Origin: Sunxiuqinia indica
GTDB lineage: Bacteria > Bacteroidota > Bacteroidia > Bacteroidales > Prolixibacteraceae
Reading direction: 5' to 3'
Assembly (NCBI RefSeq): GCF_009847015.1
Contig: NZ_WVEM01000004.1
Span: 310,001 to 374,000 of the forward strand
Length of the DNA stretch: 64,000 nt
In this document: positions 38,162 to 47,274 of the stretch, in pieces
Position numbering within the stretch: position 1 is the first letter of the stretch
Layout of the letters: the number at the start of each line of letters is the position of its first letter
Notes under the pieces: generated by a model
What the model was told of the DNA's origin: nothing
Databases searched by the model: none
The model's input: the letters and a program-made list of their open reading frames with translations, nothing else
Position numbers and translations under genes: made by a program

Positions 38162-38642
38162 ATTCGTCTAACGGCTCAATAATGCCGTAATAACTCACCG
38201 ACTGCCTCCGGTTGGAAAGAATACTCATGGAAGCATAACCACTGTCGCCAGCATGGATATCAATCTTATAACTGTCCTTTGCGGTGTCTACTTCAATTCG
38301 GATTTCATAAGAGTCTTTTTTGTCGTTCCTCTCAACTTCCAAAACCTTAGCAACCTCTTTAAACTTGATACCTCCTTCAGTACTGCCATAATCCGATTGA
38401 TAAGCCCGCCCATAAAAAGGCAACCAGGATTCAACCTGCATACTATCTACGGAAAAATCGTAAGTTGAAGTTAAATTGATCGTTCCTCCACTCATTGGTG
38501 TCACCGAGCGAGCAGTAAATTTAAATTGCCTGCTTTCGATTAATGCTTTGATATTTTCTTTTTTATCTGTCTCTTTCTGCGCCATGGAAAAACCTGAAAA
38601 CACTAGAAGCAACAGAATTACACTTGTCATTTTTTTCATCAC
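38160..38642 (-). CDS. DUF4251 secreted protein
   Basis: 160 residues with a signal peptide (MMKKMTSVILLLLVFSGFSMAQ). The mature domain has the DUF4251 hallmark VESWLPFYGRAYQSDYGSTEGGIKF (residues ~70-95), then strands ending in SNRRQSVSYYGIIEP. DUF4251 proteins are Bacteroidota-specific envelope proteins of unknown function. It is a single gene convergent with uraA. Confidence 0.85.
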   Translation of the reverse strand: MMKKMTSVILLLLVFSGFSMAQKETDKKENIKALIESRQFKFTARSVTPMSGGTINLTSTYDFSVDSMQVESWLPFYGRAYQSDYGSTEGGIKFKEVAKVLEVERNDKKDSYEIRIEVDTAKDSYKIDIHAGDSGYASMSILSNRRQSVSYYGIIEPLDE

Positions 38643-38844
38643 TCTAAATCATTTAATGCGATTATAAACCGATCAAAATAAATGCCATAGTCCTCAAATA
38701 AACAATCGTTAACATTTTAAATTACGAAACAGCAGGTAAAAAAGTTAACCTGTGTAAGCTTGATAAAAGAAACAACGGACTTAAATTAAATCTGGAGAGT
38801 TAAGAAAACGTTGACACGTGTCGGCAATCAGAAACGAAAGGAAT

Positions 38845-39273
38845 TTATTTTTTAGGAGGCAATTGAATCGTATACTGGTATGAAGTACCTGAAGCCGATT
38901 TTTGTTCTTGGTCTGATTTTACTGAGTAATTGTACGAGACCCCTTGGGGCTTGTGTTCATCGAGACGAAAATTTATCCTGAGCTTTTTCCATGCTTTTAA
39001 TCGTACTCCACGATTCTTCACCTTACCGTAGTGCATCATTTTCACCAAACGGACAGCTTCCTCGTCGCAACCAAAGCCAATGCCATTATCTACCTTTACC
39101 TGCAACACTTCACCTTCGTCATTAATTTCGGCTTGTAAATAAACCGTTCCCTGGATATTATTTTCCAATGCTCTCTTGGGATAAACCAAATGCTCTTTGA
39201 TAAAAGCTTTGAATGACTCATTTCCTCCCGGATATTCGGGTCGATGTAAAAATTTCCTGTCGGATTTTTTCAT
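38845..39273 (-). CDS. TonB C-terminal domain protein without a membrane anchor
   Basis: 142 residues from the ATG at 39273 (an ATG 33 bases upstream is possible). The TonB-C fold is visible: FIKEHLVYPKRALENNIQGTVYLQAEINDEGEVLQVKV, then CDEEAVRLVKMM and a final LRINFRL. There is no signal peptide or N-terminal helix, so it cannot be a standard TonB. Cytoplasmic or as-yet-unexplained export is possible. The polar tail ends in SYQYTIQLPPKK. Its leader shares a ~60-bp element with the LytTR regulator gene. Confidence 0.8.
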   Translation of the reverse strand: MKKSDRKFLHRPEYPGGNESFKAFIKEHLVYPKRALENNIQGTVYLQAEINDEGEVLQVKVDNGIGFGCDEEAVRLVKMMHYGKVKNRGVRLKAWKKLRINFRLDEHKPQGVSYNYSVKSDQEQKSASGTSYQYTIQLPPKK

Positions 39274-39304
39274 CTGTTTATAATTGTTTATTATTTCGCA
39301 ACAC

Positions 39305-39366
39305 ATGGAACTCGCTTTAAATAATCATGCTTCTGTGTATGAATATTTTACATACTCGTTTCATTC
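39305..39366 (-). promoter_or_regulatory. Leader element shared with the LytTR regulator gene (copy B)
   Basis: Homologue of 22916-22980, same orientation relative to its gene and nearly the same distance from the chosen ATG (31 versus 33 bases from the conserved GTTCCAT). On the coding strand it has the dyad GTATG-N9-CATAC and xCGAG blocks 43 bases apart. The remaining bases up to 39643 hold no gene or clear structure. Confidence 0.55.
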
Positions 39367-39643
39367 CAGGTTTTGGTAAACGACAAACGAAGTTCCACAA
39401 ATTGCAGGTTAATTGCAACTATCAACCGTTCTTCTTTGACTCCCGAATGAAAGAGCAATCCTCGGCGGTAAAAAATGGAAGTATGTGGTATCTAAAACCC
39501 CTTATTTCGATTTGAAAATTTCAATCCCGGTAAATATTCAAAAATGAAACAACCATCAAGCAATTCATCAACGTTGTCAATAAATCAAGACATACAAATT
39601 GATAACGGACATTTGAGAATAAAATCTATTGCTTTATGCAGAA

Positions 39644-40801
39644 TTAAGCATTAGCCTTTTTACTGACTGCATTTTCAGCATTCAACAACGGATTAGCATA
39701 CATTTTAACAAACAACTCCTGCTGACGCTTCGGATCTCCTTCTCCAATTGTATCGACTAAATCCTGAAGTAATTCTGAAAACTTATCACGCGTTGCCTCT
39801 TCAATTTTGTCGGCATGTTCGTCTTTACCGTTCATTAAATCGGCTGCTAAGTAATTATTTGGCCAAAGTTTGTAGTTTTTGTAGATCCGCTCATCAATAT
39901 AATCAGCTAGTTGCTGAACGCTCTCGTTGGCTGTTTCAGCTTTTGCAAACTCTTCCAACGGCGCATCAATTGGCTTACCAAACGAAAAGTGAACCCTTCC
40001 TTTCGGACGAGTCAATCCAAAAGCCATGCTCTTCAAATCATCGGCCTGCGTCTTCTCAAAGCCCTCACTTTCGCGTTTATAAATCTCTTCAACCTTTGAG
40101 ATTCCGCAAGGTTCACGCTCATATGAAATAGAAAGGGGCACAATTTGCAGTTCATGAAAACCTTCAACAAAGTCCTTATCGTTGCTTAAGTTCAACATTT
40201 TAAGCAACGCTTGTTGCGTTTGGTCATTTCCGTCTTTTGTCCTTCCTTCGCGCTGAGCAATCCAAACCGATCGGTTTCTGTTGGTAATGGCTTCACGAAT
40301 ATAGGTAGAAAGCTTTTTCGAGGCCATCAGCAATTCTCGGGCAGGCAAATTTCGTTTAACAACAAAAGCCCGGTTTAACTTTACCGCATGAACAATCCAA
40401 TCGTAAATCAATAAGTTGTTGCCGATTGCAATTTCGGTCGTATTCATTCCAGCCTTTACAATGGTATAATTTAAAAGCGCTGCATCCAAAATAATATCGC
40501 GATGATTAGAAATGAACAAATAACTTTTCGATTTATCCAACTGATCCAAACCACTCCAGGTTACGCCACAAGTTGTTTTTTTAATAATCCAATCAGTAAC
40601 CAACGAAAGCATAAAAGTCAACTGCAACTCCTCTACGGTCTGGATTTTCGACAACATTGCTTTTGCCTGAGCACGTTGGTTTTCATCCTGAAAAATAAAT
40701 TGAAGTACCTCTTGAAAAATATCGTCTTTCAGCAATACGTTAATGTAGTGATTAACTTCATGGTCTTCATAAGGTCGAATATCGTCATAGTTCATTTTCA
40801 C
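39644..40801 (-). CDS. PlsB/PlsC-family acyltransferase
   Basis: 385 residues. Acyltransferase motifs in order: block I SNHRDIILD (98-106), block II around LNRAFVVKR, block III REGRTKDGND, and block IV VPLSISYEREPC. Block I has H-x5-D or H-x-D rather than the usual H-x4-D spacing, which I recall from a Bacteroidota subfamily. Enzymes of this type acylate glycerol-3-phosphate or lysophosphatidate at the inner membrane. The exact acceptor is open. Confidence 0.82.
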   Translation of the reverse strand: MKMNYDDIRPYEDHEVNHYINVLLKDDIFQEVLQFIFQDENQRAQAKAMLSKIQTVEELQLTFMLSLVTDWIIKKTTCGVTWSGLDQLDKSKSYLFISNHRDIILDAALLNYTIVKAGMNTTEIAIGNNLLIYDWIVHAVKLNRAFVVKRNLPARELLMASKKLSTYIREAITNRNRSVWIAQREGRTKDGNDQTQQALLKMLNLSNDKDFVEGFHELQIVPLSISYEREPCGISKVEEIYKRESEGFEKTQADDLKSMAFGLTRPKGRVHFSFGKPIDAPLEEFAKAETANESVQQLADYIDERIYKNYKLWPNNYLAADLMNGKDEHADKIEEATRDKFSELLQDLVDTIGEGDPKRQQELFVKMYANPLLNAENAVSKKANA

Positions 40802-40842
40802 CCCAATCCTTTAAGCATTTGCCGCAAAGATATAAAATCAAC

Positions 40843-42846
40843 TCAAAACTTGAATCTTAACTGAAATTTAACTTCAGTCTTTTTGCCACCATCGATCTGG
40901 CTATAACCACTACCCAGCTTGTCAACCCCAAGAAACCAGCTTCTTGCAACTTTCATCCAAACGTCAATCTTTTCACATATTTTAACTTTTCCATTTGCAT
41001 AGATTCGTATTCCTTCGCCATAAAAGGCGGGAACAGAAAACTGGTAAAGTAGATCATTTTCAAAAGCATAAACCCTCGAATCATAGTCGTCAGTATGAAA
41101 ATAAGCCAGCCTCAACCACCATGCCTGCGAATTGCTTTTACTATGAAAACCGACATCCTGAAAAACCATCCAACCAAATGATTTTTGCTCGTGGCGATAC
41201 CAAATACACTCCCACCTGCTTTTTGAGATAAACTGTCCCCAAAGAGCACCTTCAATCTGAATCCTAACCTTTTCCCGGGATTGTTCCACATTTAACTTTG
41301 TGAAATCGCCATTCGCTTTTACCGGCTTTTTCTCTAGAAAATAACGGGAGTACACCTTCCAGTCCTGATTAACCTTATAATCTAACTGAAGCAAATACTC
41401 CTGTCCCTTTCCGGGCGCAACAGTTGTATATTTTATCCAGTTATATTGAAAAAAATCAGCGTACATGCGAAGACTGACTCCCGCAATGGGTTGAACCACT
41501 GCTCCAAAATAAACACCTTGTTCGTCATTCACTTTGCTTCCTTCGGTGAAAGCCCCTGCCAACGGGGCATTGTAGTTTTTACCAATATTTCGGTACAAAA
41601 CGGATAGTGCGATCTGATCCGCCGGATTAGCCTGCACCCCCTGAATAAATGCCGTTCCTCTTGTACTGGACCAGGCTGTTTCTCCAAAAAAGAAATAGCG
41701 ATTCAGTCCATACTTGTAGCTCAATCCGAGATTACTTACCTGTCTTCCGTCAAACAAAAAAAGGTTGTAGTCAGCCAATTTTCGTTGCAATGGAAGCTCA
41801 TAACGAAAATGAACTCCGGTCAATCCTACGGATAGTTTATCAAAAGAAAAACTCAGGTTTGTTCCGGCAGTAAAGCCCGTGACTGAGTTTTTATCGTCAA
41901 TTTCGTTTTTGCTCCGGTGCAAACCCGAAGTTTGAAAAGAAGTAAAAACAGCGGCCCCATCAACGCTGTCTTTATTTGCATCAAACCGCTTATAAGAAAC
42001 AAATGAACTCCATTGGAGTTTCCCTAAATACAGACTTGTTGCCGCGCCGCGCAAAAAGTTATTCTCATCGGTTGATGAATAGCTTTTTATCCCCTGATTG
42101 AATTTTGCCACGCCTCCCACCTCGGCAGACTTTGAAAGTGAAAAACCTTGCCAAGCTGTTAATCCTTGTCCAAACCGAACCAGATAATCGCCTACATAAA
42201 GTTGATGCTTTCCGTCCTGAAAATCGAAATTCAGATAGCCGCTGTAGTAATCAAACCCTACGGGATTCGCTTCACTAAAAAAAGACTCGCCGGCGTCCTT
42301 CTCCGCAGTTAATCCAGCATGTAAACCGGTTCCAGAATACCGATACCGAAAGTATAACTTCTCTGGAGAGCCCACGTATTTTCGCGGTTCTTTATATCCC
42401 TTTTGCTTTTCCAAAAGCCGAATTGCTCTTAGCATCACTTCCTGTCGTGGACGAAATCGGAAAGGCTTTTCATTCGACTCTCCAAACGACACAAAGGCCT
42501 GCAACACCTGAATTAAATCCGGGTCAAATCCATCAATGCTGTTCAATTCGAATGAAGAGTAAATCTCACCATATTTCTTACGATAATCCAACAAATTGGC
42601 GATTTGCAGTCCCGATAAGAAATAGAGTCTCTCGAAATCTTCACGTGTAGCTTGATTAATGTTGAACGGCTGTTCCCTGATCAATTGTAATTCTTCAGTC
42701 AACTGTTCAACATCGGCGTTTTCATCCTCCGCAACAACCGCCTCTATCATGCTTTCCAATTCAGCTTGAAATTCATAGTCGGCAACCTGCCCCAAAGCGA
42801 AAGTCTGGACAACTGAAAAGGCGATATAAAGAATCAGTCTTTTCAT
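40843..42846 (-). CDS. Outer-membrane-type protein with an N-terminal helix-hairpin-helix domain
   Basis: 667 residues with a signal peptide (RLILYIAFSVVQTFALGQ). ComEA-like helix-hairpin-helix repeats lie at about 55-115 (FNINQATREDFERLYFLSGLQIANLLDYR, then a second half). The remaining ~530 residues are alternating strands ending in an aromatic C terminus (KFQLRFKF), typical of an outer-membrane beta-barrel. Such fusions recur in Bacteroidota with no known function. DNA binding at the surface is one idea. It overlaps the upstream barrel-like gene by 4 bases (ATGA). Confidence 0.8.
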   Translation of the reverse strand: MKRLILYIAFSVVQTFALGQVADYEFQAELESMIEAVVAEDENADVEQLTEELQLIREQPFNINQATREDFERLYFLSGLQIANLLDYRKKYGEIYSSFELNSIDGFDPDLIQVLQAFVSFGESNEKPFRFRPRQEVMLRAIRLLEKQKGYKEPRKYVGSPEKLYFRYRYSGTGLHAGLTAEKDAGESFFSEANPVGFDYYSGYLNFDFQDGKHQLYVGDYLVRFGQGLTAWQGFSLSKSAEVGGVAKFNQGIKSYSSTDENNFLRGAATSLYLGKLQWSSFVSYKRFDANKDSVDGAAVFTSFQTSGLHRSKNEIDDKNSVTGFTAGTNLSFSFDKLSVGLTGVHFRYELPLQRKLADYNLFLFDGRQVSNLGLSYKYGLNRYFFFGETAWSSTRGTAFIQGVQANPADQIALSVLYRNIGKNYNAPLAGAFTEGSKVNDEQGVYFGAVVQPIAGVSLRMYADFFQYNWIKYTTVAPGKGQEYLLQLDYKVNQDWKVYSRYFLEKKPVKANGDFTKLNVEQSREKVRIQIEGALWGQFISKSRWECIWYRHEQKSFGWMVFQDVGFHSKSNSQAWWLRLAYFHTDDYDSRVYAFENDLLYQFSVPAFYGEGIRIYANGKVKICEKIDVWMKVARSWFLGVDKLGSGYSQIDGGKKTEVKFQLRFKF

Positions 42847-43658
42847 GGTAATTGGTAATAAATTGAAAATGATGGCGTATATCCCAAAAACTGGTGATAA
42901 CTAAAGGTTAAGTCGGTTTGAAAGTGCTGTAGAGAATAACCGATCCCCATCGCGAATTGGCGTTGACGGCTGTCAGCCCCCAAGCGTAACTGAATTTGAT
43001 CTTTCAGCTGGATCTCCATTCCGGCACAAAACCCGACAGCCTGCTTTTCCCATTGCTTCATCTCGATAGCAAAAAGCACCGTCTTCTCAAAAAGTTTGTG
43101 CACCCCTACTCGCCAAATCAAAGGGAAATCATAATCCATAGACAGGTGATGAATACTCACTTCCGACGGATTGAAGAGCTGAGCGCCAAGCCAAAAATCT
43201 TCTGCTAGCTGAAATTGAATACCCAGATCGACAAGCAAGACTCCGGCTCGCTGATCATTTTCTGCCAGAGATAGCTGGTGGTAGTGAAACTGAGCCCCTC
43301 CAAGTAAGCGTTCAGCCAATCGTTTGGACACCGCGGCAGACCACTTGTTTTCCCGATAAGCGTGGTAGCCAAACTGAGAAAATGAAAATCCGAAGTTGGT
43401 CTTTACTATTGGAATTACAAGAAAAGCAGAGGCTGTTTGAAGCTCGTCCAATAAAAAGCGGCTTTCGTAGTTTAAACCGACCGATGTTAATCTTATCAAC
43501 GCAACTCCCGCAGGATTGGACCACACAGCAAGCGGTGATTGCAAGCTTACACTGGCATTGCCTACTGCTTTAAATCTCGCCGGTGTATGAAAGACTTCCT
43601 GCCCTTCGGCGTAAACACACAACAATATAAAAATAACAAAAACGACTTTTTTAATCAT
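42843..43658 (-). CDS. Outer-membrane beta-barrel-like protein (PorV/PorQ-like)
   Basis: 271 residues from the ATG at 43658, starting with a signal peptide (MIKKVVFVIFILLCVYAEGQ). GNASVSLQSPLAVWSNPAGVAL resembles the start of the UPF0164/PorV/PorQ barrel family; amphipathic strands fill the rest, ending in FSIYYQLP. An in-frame ATG at 43700 would put the purE terminator hairpin inside the gene, so I reject it. It is coupled to the helix-hairpin-helix barrel protein. Confidence 0.65.
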   Translation of the reverse strand: MIKKVVFVIFILLCVYAEGQEVFHTPARFKAVGNASVSLQSPLAVWSNPAGVALIRLTSVGLNYESRFLLDELQTASAFLVIPIVKTNFGFSFSQFGYHAYRENKWSAAVSKRLAERLLGGAQFHYHQLSLAENDQRAGVLLVDLGIQFQLAEDFWLGAQLFNPSEVSIHHLSMDYDFPLIWRVGVHKLFEKTVLFAIEMKQWEKQAVGFCAGMEIQLKDQIQLRLGADSRQRQFAMGIGYSLQHFQTDLTFSYHQFLGYTPSFSIYYQLP

Positions 43659-43660
43659 AA

Positions 43661-43686
43661 CAAAAGGGTGTAACAGGTACACCCTT
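43661..43686 (-). terminator. Rho-independent terminator after purE
   Basis: 9-bp perfect stem AAGGGTGTA / TACACCCTT with a 5-base loop, followed by TTTT on the minus strand. It lies between purE and the barrel-like gene and separates the two units. Confidence 0.75.
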
Positions 43687-43733
43687 AAGCACAAAAGCAA
43701 CGTTAAGTTACAACATTTTAGCTTAACAAAAAA

Positions 43734-44240
43734 CTAATTTGTTTTGAATTTAAACTTTACCTCTGATAAATCTTTATTGGCCTTTACAATTTTGTCTTTT
43801 AACTCCTCTTTAAAATTCTCCAATTTGCCCATCAGTTCTTTGTCGCCCAGCGACATCATCTGAACAGCTAAAATTCCGGCATTGCGGGCTCCGTTTATGG
43901 CCACCGTAGCAACAGGAATTCCGGGAGGCATTTGCAAAATGGCTAACATCGAGTCCCAGCCATCCAAACTCGCTTTTATGGGGACACCTATAACCGGCAG
44001 TGTTGTCATTGCTGCAATTACTCCAGGCAAGTGGGCAGCCATTCCTGCTCCTGCAATAATCACTTGAATTCCCCGCTCCTTTGCACCCTTTGCAAAACGC
44101 TCCACTTCTTCCGGGGTGCGGTGCGCCGACAAGGCGTTAATTTCAAAAGGAATTTCAAACTCGTCTAAAATTTTTGCGGCACCTTCCATCACACTCAAAT
44201 CAGAAGTGCTTCCCATTATGATACTTACTTTCGCTTCCAT
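43734..44240 (-). CDS. purE: N5-carboxyaminoimidazole ribonucleotide mutase
   Basis: 168-residue class I PurE of purine synthesis. It has MGSTSDL, the catalytic SAHRTPEE motif and AGMAAHLPGVIAAMTTLPVIGVP. No purK is adjacent in this window. The C-terminal tail is charged (ENFKEELKDKIVKANKDL). It is a single transcription unit with its own terminator. Confidence 0.96.
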   Translation of the reverse strand: MEAKVSIIMGSTSDLSVMEGAAKILDEFEIPFEINALSAHRTPEEVERFAKGAKERGIQVIIAGAGMAAHLPGVIAAMTTLPVIGVPIKASLDGWDSMLAILQMPPGIPVATVAINGARNAGILAVQMMSLGDKELMGKLENFKEELKDKIVKANKDLSEVKFKFKTN

Positions 44241-44348
44241 CTTTTCAATTAATTTTTGTTTCTTTGTAACTTTTTAAAATCAGAGCTAAAATAATCGAAA
44301 ATAAACAGATTAAAAACTCTTCTTTCCAATAACAAAAAAATCGGGGCA

Positions 44349-44888
44349 ATGGGTAACATTAAAATATTAGATAAAGAGTTCGAATTATTTATCCCTTACG
44401 AGAAAATTCGTTCGGTAATTGAAAAAATGGCTGATAAAATGAATGAAGAGCTGGAAGGAAAAAACCCACTGTTCCTCTGCATTTTAAACGGATCGTTTAT
44501 GTTTGCAGCCGAAATTTTTAAACGAATTACCTTACTCGATGCTGAGATTTCTTTCGTGAAACTCGCTTCATACTCCGGAACTCAATCAACCGGAAAAATA
44601 AAAGAATTAATTGGCTTGAATGAAAGTCTGGAAGGAAGAACGGTTGTTATTTTAGAAGATATTGTGGATTCGGGGATAACAATTGACAATACGATTAAAC
44701 AGCTTCAGGATCACAAGCCGGCAGAGGTTCAAGTTGCCACTCTGCTACTAAAGCCCGATGCACTTGTAAAAGAAGTAAAGCTGGACTACATCGGCCTCGA
44801 AATCCCAAACGATTTTATTGTTGGATATGGGCTGGATTACGACGGACGTGGTCGCAATCTGATCGATATTTTCAAAGCAGTAGAATAG
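44349..44888 (+). CDS. hpt: Hypoxanthine phosphoribosyltransferase
   Basis: 179-residue purine salvage enzyme. The PRPP-binding motif is VVILEDIVDSGITI (~98-111); the 6-oxopurine-binding region has a Lys and VGYGLDYDGRGRNL. It is followed 43 bases later by adk, then obgE; this order is common in Bacteroidota, as I recall. It is divergent from purE. Confidence 0.95.
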   Translation: MGNIKILDKEFELFIPYEKIRSVIEKMADKMNEELEGKNPLFLCILNGSFMFAAEIFKRITLLDAEISFVKLASYSGTQSTGKIKELIGLNESLEGRTVVILEDIVDSGITIDNTIKQLQDHKPAEVQVATLLLKPDALVKEVKLDYIGLEIPNDFIVGYGLDYDGRGRNLIDIFKAVE

Positions 44889-44931
44889 TTGAAGAAGGAT
44901 ACTCACAAAAACCAAAATAGATATTACCAAC

Positions 44932-45504
44932 ATGTTAAATTTAGTTTTATTCGGTCCCCCGGGTGCAGGAAAAGGAACCCAGGCCGAGTTTTTAATTGAA
45001 AGTTTCGGGCTTATTCATTTGTCAACCGGCGATATATTACGCAATGAAATTGCCGCACAAACGGAGCTTGGCCTTCAAGCCAAACAATTTATGGATAAAG
45101 GAGAGCTTGTAACCGATGAGGTTGTAATTGGGATGATCAAAAATAAACTGACAGCCAATTCGGAAGCTAAAGGTTTTATTTTCGACGGATTTCCAAGAAC
45201 GGTAGCGCAAGCAAATGCACTGGATGAAATGCTTGACGAAAATAAAACTCCGATTTCTGCCATGCTATGCCTGGAGGTTGAGAAACAGGAGTTGATTAAC
45301 CGACTGCTGAACCGAGGCAAAACATCCGGACGTTCCGACGACCAGGACGAATCGATTATTGAAAACCGAATTTCAGTTTACCACGAAAAAACAGCCCCCA
45401 TCAAAGATTATTATGCCGCACAAAACAAGCATTTTGATATTGACGGAATGGGATCTGTTGAAGAAATTGCAGCGCGCCTGAAAGAGACCGTAAAAGCACT
45501 TTAA
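44932..45504 (+). CDS. adk: Adenylate kinase
   Basis: 190-residue short-type adenylate kinase. The P-loop is GPPGAGKGTQ (7-16), the NMP-binding region LSTGDILRNE, and the LID region is short with no zinc Cys (NRGKTSGRSDDQ). GFPRT is also present. It is cotranscribed with hpt and is followed by a strong terminator. Confidence 0.97.
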   Translation: MLNLVLFGPPGAGKGTQAEFLIESFGLIHLSTGDILRNEIAAQTELGLQAKQFMDKGELVTDEVVIGMIKNKLTANSEAKGFIFDGFPRTVAQANALDEMLDENKTPISAMLCLEVEKQELINRLLNRGKTSGRSDDQDESIIENRISVYHEKTAPIKDYYAAQNKHFDIDGMGSVEEIAARLKETVKAL

Positions 45505-45523
45505 AAGAAACAACACAACTTAT

Positions 45524-45558
45524 AAGACGAATGTATTATAATACGTTCGTCTTTTTTT
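45524..45558 (+). terminator. Rho-independent terminator after adk
   Basis: Long stem AAGACGAA ... TTCGTCTT extended by GTAT / ATAC, followed by a run of T. It ends the hpt-adk unit 20 bases after adk and lies ahead of obgE. Confidence 0.9.
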
Positions 45559-45588
45559 GTTTATTTTGCACTGTAACAAAATGATACC

Positions 45589-46581
45589 ATGGCTGAAAAT
45601 AACTTTGTTGATTACGTAAAAATATTCTGTCGCTCTGGAAATGGTGGCTCAGGATCAACTCACCTGCGAAGAGAGAAATTTGTTCCTAAAGGTGGCCCTG
45701 ACGGTGGTGACGGAGGACGTGGCGGCCATGTGATTGTAAGAGGCAATGCTCAAATGTGGACTCTGCTTCACATGAGGTACAAAAGACACATTTTTGCCGG
45801 ACACGGTGCATCTGGCGGAGGACACGGCAGTTTTGGTGCTGATGGCGAGGATATTACGATTGATGTTCCGTTAGGAACCGTTGCAAAAGATGGAGAAACC
45901 GGTGAATTTCTTTTTGAGATTACGAAAGATGGCGAAACCCAATACCTGGCAAAAGGTGGCCGAGGTGGCTTGGGAAACACCCACTTTAAATCGTCAACGA
46001 ACCAAACACCACGCTATGCTCAACCGGGCGAAGACGGCACTGAAGGCTGGAAGATTTTGGAGCTTAAAATTTTAGCTGACGTTGGACTAGTTGGGTTTCC
46101 GAGTGCCGGAAAATCAACACTCCTCTCGGTTGTTTCGGCGGCCAAACCTAAAATTGCTGACTATCCGTTTACCACGCTTGTTCCAAATCTGGGGATCGTT
46201 TCATACCGCGACCAGCAATCGTTTGTTATGGCCGACATTCCCGGAATTATTGAAGGAGCGCATGAAGGAAAAGGCCTGGGACTACGATTCCTTCGGCACA
46301 TCGAGCGAAATTCCATGCTTTTATTTATGGTTCCGGCCGATAGCAAAGACCACCGGAACGAATATGGTGTTCTATTAAATGAACTTGAAAAGTACAACCC
46401 TGAGTTACTGGACAAAGAACGTTATCTGGTAATCAGTAAATCAGATTTTCTGGATGAAGAACTGAAACAGGAAATCAGTTCCGAATTGAAAGATATTCCG
46501 CATCACTTTATTTCTTCGGTAGCCAATCAGGGAATTATAGAGCTGAAAGATAAAATCTGGCAAATTTTGAATCCTTCGTAA
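45589..46581 (+). CDS. obgE: GTPase Obg (CgtA)
   Basis: 330-residue Obg GTPase, involved in 50S assembly. The glycine-rich Obg fold (1-160) has [12 protein letters not shown] and GGRGGLGN. The G domain has the P-loop GFPSAGKST (169-177) and G3 [10 protein letters not shown]4 is ISKSD instead of NKxD. The protein lacks a C-terminal extension. Its TAA overlaps the ATG of the PAP2 gene by one base. Confidence 0.96.
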   Translation: MAENNFVDYVKIFCRSGNGGSGSTHLRREKFVPKGGPDGGDGGRGGHVIVRGNAQMWTLLHMRYKRHIFAGHGASGGGHGSFGADGEDITIDVPLGTVAKDGETGEFLFEITKDGETQYLAKGGRGGLGNTHFKSSTNQTPRYAQPGEDGTEGWKILELKILADVGLVGFPSAGKSTLLSVVSAAKPKIADYPFTTLVPNLGIVSYRDQQSFVMADIPGIIEGAHEGKGLGLRFLRHIERNSMLLFMVPADSKDHRNEYGVLLNELEKYNPELLDKERYLVISKSDFLDEELKQEISSELKDIPHHFISSVANQGIIELKDKIWQILNPS

Positions 46582-47267
46582 TGGCATTTATCGAATCCAT
46601 AAAACAACTTGATCAATCCATATTCTTCTTTTTCAATGGAATGCACAATTCGTTTTGGGATATTGTCATGTCACTGCTGACCAAAACCGGAACCTGGGCT
46701 ATTTTTTATCTTACGCTGATTATTTTCATTGTTCGCAAGTACAAAATGAAGGCACTTGTAATCCTCATATTACTTGCACTCACAATTGTCATTAGCGATC
46801 AGGTCTCCGTTTTTTTTAAGGAAACAGTTCAGCGGTTTCGCCCTACTCACGAACCTGCTATCCAGGATTTGGTGCACTATGTACACAGCAGAGGCGGCTT
46901 ATTTGGTTTTTTCTCATCGCACGCCACCAACTCGTTTGCAGTTGCTGTTTTTACGGCCCGGCTGTTCAAAAATACTCGTTACCAGTTTTTAATCTACTTT
47001 TGGGCTATTCTGGTGAGTTATACCCGCATCTATCTTGGAGTTCATTATCCTTTCGACATCCTCACAGGAATGTTGGTTGGCGTTTTAATCGGCCATTTTA
47101 TCTACAAGTTGCTCGTTATTGTCGAAAATCGGTTTTTACTGCTTAAACTCCCCAAACTGGAACACGCCGGTCTCACCAACGAGGAAAGCTATATCATCAT
47201 GCTGGTCTTTTCTATTTTCATTACCACGATATTATTGTCGGCAAGCCAGCTGGTCCGACTTCAATAA
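46581..47267 (+). CDS. PAP2-family membrane phosphatase
   Basis: 228 residues with about six membrane helices. The three acid-phosphatase motifs are present: K80-x6-R87-P88 (KETVQRFRP), SSHA (112-115, replacing PSGH), and R149-x5-H155-x3-D159 (RIYLGVHYPFD). Members dephosphorylate undecaprenyl-PP, phosphatidylglycerophosphate or lipid A. The substrate is not readable here. It is translationally coupled to obgE and precedes the MutS-like gene by 7 bases. Confidence 0.88.
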   Translation: MAFIESIKQLDQSIFFFFNGMHNSFWDIVMSLLTKTGTWAIFYLTLIIFIVRKYKMKALVILILLALTIVISDQVSVFFKETVQRFRPTHEPAIQDLVHYVHSRGGLFGFFSSHATNSFAVAVFTARLFKNTRYQFLIYFWAILVSYTRIYLGVHYPFDILTGMLVGVLIGHFIYKLLVIVENRFLLLKLPKLEHAGLTNEESYIIMLVFSIFITTILLSASQLVRLQ

Positions 47268-47274
47268 ATAAAAC

